DNA from: an uncultured Muribaculaceae bacterium
Lineage (GTDB): Bacteria > Bacteroidota > Bacteroidia > Bacteroidales > Muribaculaceae
Direction: 5' to 3'
Assembly (NCBI GenBank): GCA_947626355.1
Contig: CANQRV010000016.1
Coordinates: 1-47,592 of the forward strand
Length of the DNA stretch: 47,592 bases
Each line of letters starts with the position of its first letter. The stretch's first letter is position 1. Position numbers and translations under genes: made by a program. Shown here one piece after another: positions 25,635-31,316 of the stretch. Below the pieces are notes generated by a model. It had not been told where the DNA came from. It worked only from the letters and a program-made list of their open reading frames with translations, and ran no database searches.

Positions 25635-25777
25635 TTCCTACGCTTCTGTCATTTTGCTGTCATTTGGTAGCAAATTGCCATATGCCCCCTTCCGAAAAAT
25701 TCCTCGCGCAGAGACAGAGCTGGGGGGGCGAGGTTTACGCCACCCCCCGGGGGCTTTAAAAAACAGGCCCCCCGGGT
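25635..25777. other. Non-coding stretch between HNH and small terminase, cos candidate
   Basis: It holds a repeat (CTGTCATTTTG/CTGTCATTTGG near 25645-25665) and a GC-rich inverted repeat (25746-25754 CCCGGGGGC with 25767-25776 GCCCCCCGGG, loop with an A-run). In phages with an adjacent HNH protein and P27 small terminase, the cohesive-end site commonly lies in this interval. The hairpin may instead be the HNH gene's terminator. Confidence 0.35.
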
Positions 25778-26119
25778 CTACGTCTCCTCTCCGTAGAATC
25801 TCCGGAGGAAGTCGGAGGTCTCACGCTCGATCCTCCGCCGCTCGCTCGCCGCGTCACGCCTCCCCATCTCCGTGTGGGTGCGCACGTGGCACTCGTGGCA
25901 GAGGCTCTCGAGGTTGGCCGGAGAGTAGGCCAGGCGCCGCTTGTCGGCGAGGCTCCGCCCCCACTGCACCGGGGTGCGGTGGTGCACCTCCACGGCCAGC
26001 GATGTCCGCCCCTCGCGCAGGCAGCGCTCGCACAGCGGCCGCTCCGAGAGCACCGCCGCCCGCAGGCGGCGCCACCTGCGGCTGTTCATGAGCCGCTTAT
26101 ATGCCTCGTCTCTTGCCAT
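25778..26119 (-). CDS. Phage HNH endonuclease
   Basis: A 113-residue nuclease with two zinc-binding pairs, CERC at about 30-33 and CHEC near 75-78. Between them is the HNH core VEVHHRTPVQWG and SPANLESLCHECHVRTH. Such proteins next to terminase genes help the terminase cut at cos sites in HK97-like phages. Length is typical. Its start overlaps the upstream 93-residue gene by 23 bp, and an alternative ATG lies 10 codons downstream. Confidence 0.88.
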   Translation of the reverse strand: MARDEAYKRLMNSRRWRRLRAAVLSERPLCERCLREGRTSLAVEVHHRTPVQWGRSLADKRRLAYSPANLESLCHECHVRTHTEMGRRDAASERRRIERETSDFLRRFYGEET

Positions 26120-26378
26120 ACGCCTCCTTGCGCTCCATCACGGCGGCGCGCCTTCCTGCCTCGGTGTCGCCGTACTCCCGGAAAAGCTCCTCGATCTCCG
26201 GCGATATGTCCGCGGGCGGCGTGAGGCTCCCCGCGTGCCGCCGCCGAATGGACGTCACCACGCGCAGCACGCCCGACACGAGGGCGCACGCCGAGCGGTA
26301 GCCTCCGGCTTTCGCCATCGACTCCAGCTCGGCATGCAGTTCGGGGGTGACTGTCAGATACAGCCGCTTGCGCTCCAT
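26097..26378 (-). CDS. Small phage protein, possibly ribbon-helix-helix
   Basis: A 93-residue basic protein. The N-terminal 50 residues (MERKRLYLTVTPELHAELES, then GYRSACALVSGVLRVV) resemble a ribbon-helix-helix DNA-binding fold. The C-terminus is charged. It is the first gene of the packaging/tail transcript, directly behind a -7 box, and might regulate it. The function is inferred from the fold pattern only. Confidence 0.65.
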   Translation of the reverse strand: MERKRLYLTVTPELHAELESMAKAGGYRSACALVSGVLRVVTSIRRRHAGSLTPPADISPEIEELFREYGDTEAGRRAAVMERKEAYGKRRGI

Positions 26379-26421
26379 GATGGAAGATTCAACCTGTTAA
26401 AACAATCCTTTTTACCTATTG

Positions 26422-26429
26422 CAAAGTTA
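26422..26429 (-). promoter_or_regulatory. Probable -7 box of the packaging/tail operon
   Basis: The minus strand reads TAACTTTG (TAnnTTTG consensus) 44 bp before the ATG of the 93-residue gene. The -33 region is not a good match, which would suit a promoter that needs an activator. Confidence 0.45.
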
Positions 26430-26479
26430 ATGATTTTTATTTGGATTCCGTCTAAACAATCAAAGAAAAATCAAAAGAA

Positions 26480-26517
26480 AGAGACGGCCGCACCTTTCTG
26501 TCGGTGCGACCGTCTCT
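26480..26517 (-). terminator. Terminator of the HicB-like gene
   Basis: A 15-bp stem with one mismatch (26480-26494 with 26503-26517) and an 8-nt loop is followed on the minus strand by a T-rich run. It lies about 45 bp past the stop of the HicB-like gene and insulates it from the packaging operon. Confidence 0.75.
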
Positions 26518-26562
26518 CCGTTGTGTCAAATAAGAGGCCATTCCCCTGTCCGGGGTTTCGGT

Positions 26563-27000
26563 TCAGACGAATCCCACGGCTGCGAGTTCTTCCGAGAGCG
26601 CTTTCACTCCACGCTCTATCTTCTCTGTCGTGGCGCGTGACGGATTGCGGTAGCCGGTGGCGTACTGTGACAGCTGCGCCGCCGAGACGCCCGTCACGCG
26701 GGCGAGACCCTTGAAGGTAAGCAGCTGGCCGTAATAGCTCAGAAACGACGGAACGTCGTAACAGTACACGAACTCCGCCTCATTGAACGGAAGACCGTCT
26801 TTCCTGAAGTTCTCCTTCATGTCTTCATACACCGTTTCCCATTCGGCTATCGCCTCCGCGGCCGTGTTCCCCTCGCCTATCAGTCCGTAGCCGAGCTTCG
26901 CGCAATCTTCGGAATACGACGAGTAGCTCCCGTCCTTCTCCTTCACGATATAGACCCTGGCCTTTGTCGGTTTGTTTGGATGAAGTTCATTGTATTTCAT
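26563..27000 (-). CDS. HicB-like antitoxin/regulator with HTH domain
   Basis: A 145-residue protein. The N-terminal 70 residues form a HicB-type fold (KARVYIVKEKDGSYSSYSED, then GEGNTAAEAIAEWETVYEDM), and the C-terminal 60 residues an Xre-type helix-turn-helix (LARVTGVSAAQLSQYATGYR). HicB proteins neutralise the HicA RNA-binding toxin and repress their own promoter. No HicA-like frame lies on either side, so it is an orphan or an independent regulator. The ATG at 27000 is preferred over a TTG at 27018, because the promoter -7 box at 27021-27028 places the transcript start inside the TTG-led extension. Confidence 0.8.
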   Translation of the reverse strand: MKYNELHPNKPTKARVYIVKEKDGSYSSYSEDCAKLGYGLIGEGNTAAEAIAEWETVYEDMKENFRKDGLPFNEAEFVYCYDVPSFLSYYGQLLTFKGLARVTGVSAAQLSQYATGYRNPSRATTEKIERGVKALSEELAAVGFV

Positions 27001-27020
27001 AGTGCTCTTGTTTGACAATG

Positions 27021-27051
27021 CAAAGATAATGCTATTTTCTGAAATAGCAAA
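27021..27051 (-). promoter_or_regulatory. Promoter with embedded operator for HicB-like gene
   Basis: On the minus strand TTTG (27048-27051), a 19-nt spacer and TATCTTTG (27021-27028) form a perfect Bacteroidetes promoter. The spacer is filled by the inverted repeat GCTATTT-4 nt-AAATAGC (27031-27048), an obvious operator position. Autorepression by the HTH domain of the downstream product is the simplest reading. Confidence 0.75.
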
Positions 27052-27082
27052 ATTTTCAGGCAGTTTTTTTTAATTTCGTCCT

Positions 27083-28447
27083 TCACTCTTGCGCCTCGCG
27101 CACCAGCGCCGACACCGCCGCCATCATTGCCTCCATGCCGTCACGGCTCTCGATGTCGATGCGGCTCTCGTTGACCCAGTCGCCACCCATGATCCGGAAG
27201 AAGGTGGTCTTCCTCGACCCCTCGTCGCCCTGGAGGATCAGGCACTGGTCCACCTGCGCCCCCGTCCGGTAGATCCTCGCCACGGAGCTCATGAGCCAGA
27301 TGGCGGTCATCCTCCGGTTGAGCTCGGTGTCTTCGGCGCCGAGGGCGTGAATGATGCAGCGCTCCATGCGCGCCGTGCCGTCCCACTCCAGGCTCCGGAA
27401 ATAGTCGAGCACGGGATGGTAGGCGTGGCGCGCCGAGACGATGTTGAGGGCGTCCATCACCTTCGCGGGCGCCGAGATCCGGTAGTGGCGCTCCAGATAC
27501 CCCCTTAACGCGGCGTCGTCGCGGTCGGTCCACTGGTCGCCCACCTCGCCGGTGCCCGGTCTCGGCCACGGCAGCTCGCCGCTCGCCTCTAGCCGCGCGG
27601 TGAAGCGGTTGAGGCGCAGGTGTCCCTTCAGCGCCGGGTCGTTGTCGAGGATGGTCTCGATGTTGGGGATGGTCGATTCTATGGCGTCCCTCCTGTCTCT
27701 GGTCAGGCGCGTCTGCCACGCCTTGGCCTCGGGCACCGGCCGGAACGGCACGAGGTCGGCCTCCGTGATGTCGTCGAAGTCGCTGGCCACGTCGACGGCC
27801 CGCTGCTCCGAGGTGGCGGCGTCGTTGGCCGCCAGCTCCCGCATGCGCTTCTCCGAGTCGGGGCCCTCGCCGTAGAGGTGGATGCGCACCAGGTCCCAGG
27901 CGTTGCGCAGATGGTTTCCGCCCGCCGGGTCGGTGGCGTGGTTGGAGTAGGCCCACCGCCCGTCGTAGACCACCAGGCCGTTGGTGGTCTTGCCGGCGGC
28001 GTAGGTCCACCGTCCCCCCTTGCCGGGCGTGTAGACGCCTCCCAGCCATGTCCGTATGGCGTCCTCGATGCTGTGCGCACGGCAGAAGGCACCGATGAGC
28101 CCCTCCTTGCGCAGGGGATCCTCCACGGGTCCTCCCGCCGGCCTGAGCCCTCTGGCGGCAGCGGCGGCGGCCGTCACGGGCGGCTCGCGCTCGCTACCGA
28201 AGAGCGGCCACTCGGAGCAGTCGCGCGGGTCATGGTAGCGCTCCAGCAGCCTGTCGGTGTCGACGGGCCCCGCCTCCGGGTCGTCGATGGCCCGGAAGAC
28301 GGGCTCGACGTCCCGGTGGTGGCTCGGCCAGTACATGATGCGCGTGAGCTCGAAGGTGCTCGGGTCGATACCCGGCGCCCCGATGTCGGCGGCCAGGGCG
28401 CGCGCCACGGCCTCCGGAGCCCTCGGCGCCAGTGTCTCAGTCCTCAT
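27083..28447 (-). pseudogene. VapE-type primase/helicase protein, C-terminally truncated
   Basis: A 454-residue frame. The N-terminal part (about 1-240) is poorly conserved. From about 290 the virulence-associated protein E ATPase is clear: YHPVLDYFRSLEWDGTARME, then DQCLILQGDEGSRKTTFFRI and DWVNESRIDIESRDGMEAMM. In full members about 200 more residues follow, starting with a W-x-ELxE segment. Here the frame ends after 11 unrelated residues, so the Walker B and arginine-finger region is missing. The Walker A reads GDEGSRKT, with Arg where Gly usually precedes Lys. The protein would serve phage or satellite DNA replication. The ATG at 28447 is preferred to a TTG at 28477. It overlaps the upstream gene. 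Confidence 0.75.
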
Positions 28448-28745
28448 GGAGCCCTCCTCCCAGATACCTGGCCGCAAACTCCCCGCTCACCTCTACGGCG
28501 AGCGTCACGATCCCGTTCTCCTTTCCGAGACGCCTCGCCTTGTCGAGCGGCATGAGGTTGGCCGACACCCCTCCTTTTATGGCCTCGTAGACGGGCTCCG
28601 GCGTGTAGCAGTCGTCGGTGGTCTTCTTCGGCTTGAACTTCTCCACGAAGCCCTCGTAGTCCTCGAAGGCGGTTTTTCGAGAGACGGCCTTCCGACCGAC
28701 CGGCGCAGCCATCTCTTCATCGAACAGATTCGTTGTTTTCGACAT
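28437..28745 (-). pseudogene. Phage protein N-terminus joined to an unrelated C-terminus
   Basis: A 102-residue frame. Residues 1-55 (MSKTTNLFDEEMAAPVGRKA, then FKPKKTTDDCYTPEPVYEAI) match the beginning of a common Bacteroides phage protein that normally continues with an NPPF-type methyltransferase motif. That motif is absent. The remainder (KGGVSANLMPLDKARRLGKE, then FAARYLGGGLHED) seems to be the end of a different protein. I infer a deletion near 28575-28585 (codon 55). The frame was kept or re-entered by chance. Confidence 0.5.
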
Positions 28746-28774
28746 AAAAAAAAGTTAACTAAATTACTTGAATC

Positions 28775-28984
28775 ATGCAAAACGTTGATGATCTCACGCA
28801 GGACGCTCCACGCTCGTGGGGAGGCGCCCGCAAGGGGGCCGGAAGGCCTAAGTCCACTGCACGCTCGATCGCGCTGCGCGTCCCCGACGATGTGGCGGCG
28901 ATCCTCGACGCACTCGGGCGCGGAAAGCAGTCGGCATACATCGTGCGCGCCATACGCGCCTACCATGCCGCCGGAGGGGAGTGA
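28775..28984 (+). CDS. Small ribbon-helix-helix-like phage protein
   Basis: A 69-residue protein on the plus strand: GGARKGAGRPKSTARSIALR, then VPDDVAAILDALGRGKQSAYIV. The ARKGAGRPK segment followed by an RHH-type strand and helices is common in small phage DNA-binding proteins. It is divergent from the 102-residue gene with a 29-bp gap, and appears complete. Confidence 0.7.
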   Translation: MQNVDDLTQDAPRSWGGARKGAGRPKSTARSIALRVPDDVAAILDALGRGKQSAYIVRAIRAYHAAGGE

Positions 28985-29041
28985 GGGGACTCATTCCTCT
29001 CCTCCCTCCTCCGGCATCTTCAGGACGCCTGCCTCGATAGC

Positions 29042-29260
29042 CTATTCAAACGTCGCCACCGATTCCGTCAGCGACATGATGACGCACGCCAGCGTCTCGT
29101 TCCTTTTCCTCTTGTCGGGGTTGCAGGCGATCAGCGACGCCAGGCACTGTGTGAGCGTGTTGATGCCCTCGCCGTATGTCAGATCCTTGCCGTAGAGGAG
29201 CTCAATCACCTCTATGCCGGCCTTTTTCATTCTCTCTTCTTTCTTTTCTTCTGTCTTCAT
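29042..29260 (-). CDS. Small hypothetical phage protein
   Basis: A 72-residue protein starting MKTEEKKEERMKKAGIEVIE, with the C-terminal part ETLACVIMSLTESVATFE. Helical, with no known domain. The longer upstream extension of this frame is out-of-frame sequence from the neighbouring gene, so the ATG at 29260 is chosen. It is 8 bp from the next gene upstream and likely co-transcribed. Confidence 0.6.
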   Translation of the reverse strand: MKTEEKKEERMKKAGIEVIELLYGKDLTYGEGINTLTQCLASLIACNPDKRKRNETLACVIMSLTESVATFE

Positions 29261-29268
29261 ATCATTGG

Positions 29269-29472
29269 TTATTTTGTTGGTTTGTCGGTTGGTTTTATCG
29301 TGTCTATGAGTCGGTCGAAGCATTCCCGGCAGAGTGTCCTCGGCTTGCCGTCGGTGAACGCTATCCCCACGCCGTCGTCGTGGCGCTGCATGAGTGTCGG
29401 CTTGTGGCCGGCGTAGCTTCCGAGCTCCCTGTGGCATATGTCGCAATAGACCGTGAAATACCTGCGTATCAT
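29269..29472 (-). CDS. Small zinc-binding phage protein
   Basis: A 67-residue protein with two Cys pairs: CDIC at about 10-13 and CREC near 48-51 (MIRRYFTVYCDICHRELGSY, then GKPRTLCRECFDRLIDTIK). A two-pair zinc ribbon is likely. The start ATG at 29472 is preferred over one nine codons upstream. The role is unknown. Confidence 0.65.
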   Translation of the reverse strand: MIRRYFTVYCDICHRELGSYAGHKPTLMQRHDDGVGIAFTDGKPRTLCRECFDRLIDTIKPTDKPTK

Positions 29473-29540
29473 TCTTCTTGTATCATAGAATATCCGCATA
29501 TCCGGTCAAACATCCTGTCTTTAATCTTCACCGGCATGGC

Positions 29541-29867
29541 TTACAGGCATGAATCCTCGTACTCGTACTCGTCCCCGTCTGTGAAATCGCACGGCTCCGG
29601 CTCCGGCGCGCCGTAGCCGTGCGTCTGCCGCCAGTACTCCACGGCCGCCATGCGCGTCTCCATCACGGCCCGCATGATGTCGGCGTGGCTCTCGTAGCAC
29701 TTCATGCGCCGCACCGCCGTTCCGCCGACGGTGATCCAGATGGCGCCCCCGGCCTCTTTCACTCCTACCTCGGCGAGGATCTCCGCCTCGCGCTCGCCTC
29801 TCATGCGGGCCCGCTCGGCCTCTTTACGGGCCTGCAGCTCTCTCTTGATTTTCTTGATGATGTCCAT
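29541..29867 (-). CDS. Hypothetical phage protein
   Basis: A 108-residue protein with a charged coiled N-terminus (MDIIKKIKRELQARKEAERA), a central domain (GGAIWITVGGTAVRRMKCYE, then DIMRAVMETRMAAVEYWRQ) and an acidic tail with DEYEYEDSCL. No family is recognised. It appears intact and belongs to the early minus-strand cluster of the element. Confidence 0.6.
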   Translation of the reverse strand: MDIIKKIKRELQARKEAERARMRGEREAEILAEVGVKEAGGAIWITVGGTAVRRMKCYESHADIMRAVMETRMAAVEYWRQTHGYGAPEPEPCDFTDGDEYEYEDSCL

Positions 29868-29936
29868 ATCGTTTTAGGTTTAAAGATTGTCTCTGTGGCT
29901 CCCGGAGACCCCGCAAGGGGCGCTCCGGGATGTCTG

Positions 29937-30047
29937 TCACCAGTCGTCGCCGCCCTGGTCCCCGTAGCTCTCGAAGTCGTCGGCGTCGCACCCTCCGCCG
30001 CCCAGCGGCGTGTCGTCGGCCACCTTCTGCTCCTTCGCCTCCGACCG
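29937..30047 (-). pseudogene. C-terminal remnant of a phage protein with acidic tail
   Basis: About 36 codons ending KVADDTPLGGGGCDADDF, ESYGDQGGDDW and a stop. The glycine/aspartate-rich end resembles tails of phage ssDNA-binding or recombination proteins, but this is weak. The frame continues upstream only into the antisense of the repressor fragment, so its own N-terminus has been deleted. The junction lies near 30045-30055. Confidence 0.5.
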
Positions 30048-30240
30048 CGCAAACCTCCCCCTCGGCGACATCTGCGTGCTCGACACCGACGGGGGAGCCC
30101 TCGTCAAGGTCCTCCTCGCCTCCTCGCCCGCCTCCGTCACCCTCCGCTCCCTCAACCCACGATACTCCGACCTCGTCCTCCCCGCCTCCTCAATCCTCCA
30201 CGTCGCCCGAGTCGACGCCCTCCTCCGCCTCAACCCGTGA
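30048..30240 (+). pseudogene. C-terminal remnant of an S24-type phage repressor
   Basis: About 64 codons reading LPLGDICVLDTDGGALVKVL, then SVTLRSLNPRYSDLVLPASS and ILHVARVDALLRL before a stop. This is the pattern of the last strands of LexA/CI-type S24 peptidase domains. The HTH and the catalytic Ser are missing. It sits at the right end of the element on the opposite strand, the usual place of a prophage repressor. Loss of the repressor fits an element that no longer has lytic genes to control. Confidence 0.55.
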
Positions 30241-30343
30241 AGAAATAAAAAAAGGCACCCGAAGGGCGCCCCAATGTTTAACCTGATAAAAAATCAACGA
30301 TATAAAATGCTGAATCAAACGCGGTTGACTCCGTGCTGCAAAT

Positions 30344-30411
30344 CCTGGAATGCGTGTATACGCCAAAAGCGTATCCCGAGTTCGAATCTCGGTCACTCCG
30401 CCACAGAAAAA
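30344..30411 (+). repeat. attR: direct repeat of tRNA-Ser 3' half
   Basis: The partner of 20782-20849. It holds the chromosome's original tRNA 3' half from the anticodon region to CCA, but no 5' half, so it is not a functional tRNA. It is followed by the original tRNA terminator. Confidence 0.95.
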
Positions 30412-30440
30412 AAGGATGCCGATATTCGACATCCTTTTTT
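30408..30440. terminator. Bidirectional terminator, originally of tRNA-Ser
   Basis: AAAAAAGGATG (30408-30418) pairs with CATCCTTTTTT (30430-30440), with a small inner CGA/TCG pair. It is flanked by T-runs on both strands. Before integration it ended the tRNA transcript, and it now also serves the minus-strand SDR gene that stops at 30460. Confidence 0.8.
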
Positions 30441-30459
30441 CGTTGCGGTGTCCTGAATT

Positions 30460-31236
30460 TCAGGTCAGTGTCTGGTTGCCGCCTCCGTTGACGAATATCA
30501 CCTGGCCGCTGACCCACGACGAGGCCGGCGAGGCAAAGAAAAGCACGGCCTGCGCTATGTCGTCGACCTCGCCGAGGCGCTTGATGGGAGTATGGAGCAG
30601 CATCTTTTCCTGAAGTTCCGGCGTCAGCACCGACAGCAGGGCCTTGGTGCGCGTGGCTCCCGGGCCTACGCAGTTGATGCGCACTCCGTAAGGACCGAAA
30701 TCGTAGGCCAGGTTGGCGGCCAGATGGTTGAGCGCGGCCTTCGACGACGCATATATGCCCATATCGGGCTCTTTGTTGACCGAGCTCATCGACGTGATGT
30801 TGATGATGCTGCCGTAGCCGGATTTCTTCATCTCGGGCACCGTCAGCTGGCAGAGGCGCCACGGAGCGAAGACATTGATGCCGTAGATCCGCTTCACATA
30901 GTCTACATCGATTTTCAAGGGGTTCTCGCGGCCACCGCCGCCGAGACCGGCGTTGTTGACAAGGATGTTCACGGTGCCGTATGTCTTCACGGCGGCATCC
31001 ACAAGGTTGACAAGATCGTTGTCTTCCAATACATTGCAGGCCACCGGAGTCGCCTTGCCGCCGGAGTCGCCGATCTCGCCGGCGACAGCCTTGGCCTTGT
31101 CGGCATTGATGTCGCCGACCACTACAGACGCGCCGGCCGCGGCGAGTATGCGGCAGCAGCCGGCACCGATGCCGTCGCCGCCTCCGGTGACGACAGCGAC
31201 CTTACCCGAAAGGTCGAAAAGAGAATTGATATCCAT
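30460..31236 (-). CDS. SDR-family NAD(P)-dependent oxidoreductase
   Basis: A 258-residue classical short-chain dehydrogenase. Cofactor motif TGGGDGIGAGCC at about 17-28, the Asp after strand 2 (VVVGDIN) favouring NAD(H), NNAG (NILVNNAGLGG), the catalytic Ser region SIINITSMSS, and YASSKAALNHL with Tyr and Lys. The C-terminus SSWVSGQVIFVNGGG is typical. The substrate is probably a sugar, polyol or steroid-like alcohol; it cannot be assigned. It lies 80 bp downstream of the HTCS on the same strand and may be co-transcribed. Confidence 0.9.
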   Translation of the reverse strand: MDINSLFDLSGKVAVVTGGGDGIGAGCCRILAAAGASVVVGDINADKAKAVAGEIGDSGGKATPVACNVLEDNDLVNLVDAAVKTYGTVNILVNNAGLGGGGRENPLKIDVDYVKRIYGINVFAPWRLCQLTVPEMKKSGYGSIINITSMSSVNKEPDMGIYASSKAALNHLAANLAYDFGPYGVRINCVGPGATRTKALLSVLTPELQEKMLLHTPIKRLGEVDDIAQAVLFFASPASSWVSGQVIFVNGGGNQTLT

Positions 31237-31316
31237 GATATGATGTCGTTGACCAACTTATTCCTGATATAATCCTCTAACATCTCCATCGGCGTTATTG
31301 TTTATCGCGCGGTTTG

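Larger units (their letters stand above)
20782..30411. mobile_element. Reduced prophage integrated in tRNA-Ser
   Basis: A 9.6-kb integrated element bounded by direct repeats of the tRNA 3' half (20782-20849 and 30344-30411). A tyrosine recombinase gene lies immediately inside the tRNA end. Content points to a temperate tailed phage of siphovirus type: tape measure, tail chaperones with frameshift, tail-tube C-terminus, large and small terminase, HNH nuclease, VapE-type replication protein, HTH/HicB regulator and an S24-type repressor fragment. Portal, protease, capsid, connectors, most tail genes and the lysozyme are missing. Several retained genes are chimeras produced by internal deletions. 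The order (integrase, lysis/tail, packaging, replication, repressor) is that of an intact prophage, so it is a deletion derivative and probably not able to make virions. Confidence 0.9.

Noticed and set aside
20782..30411. Anti-phage defence island or conjugative element
   Set aside because: No relaxase, coupling protein, restriction enzyme or known defence gene was seen. The content is phage structural, packaging and replication genes.
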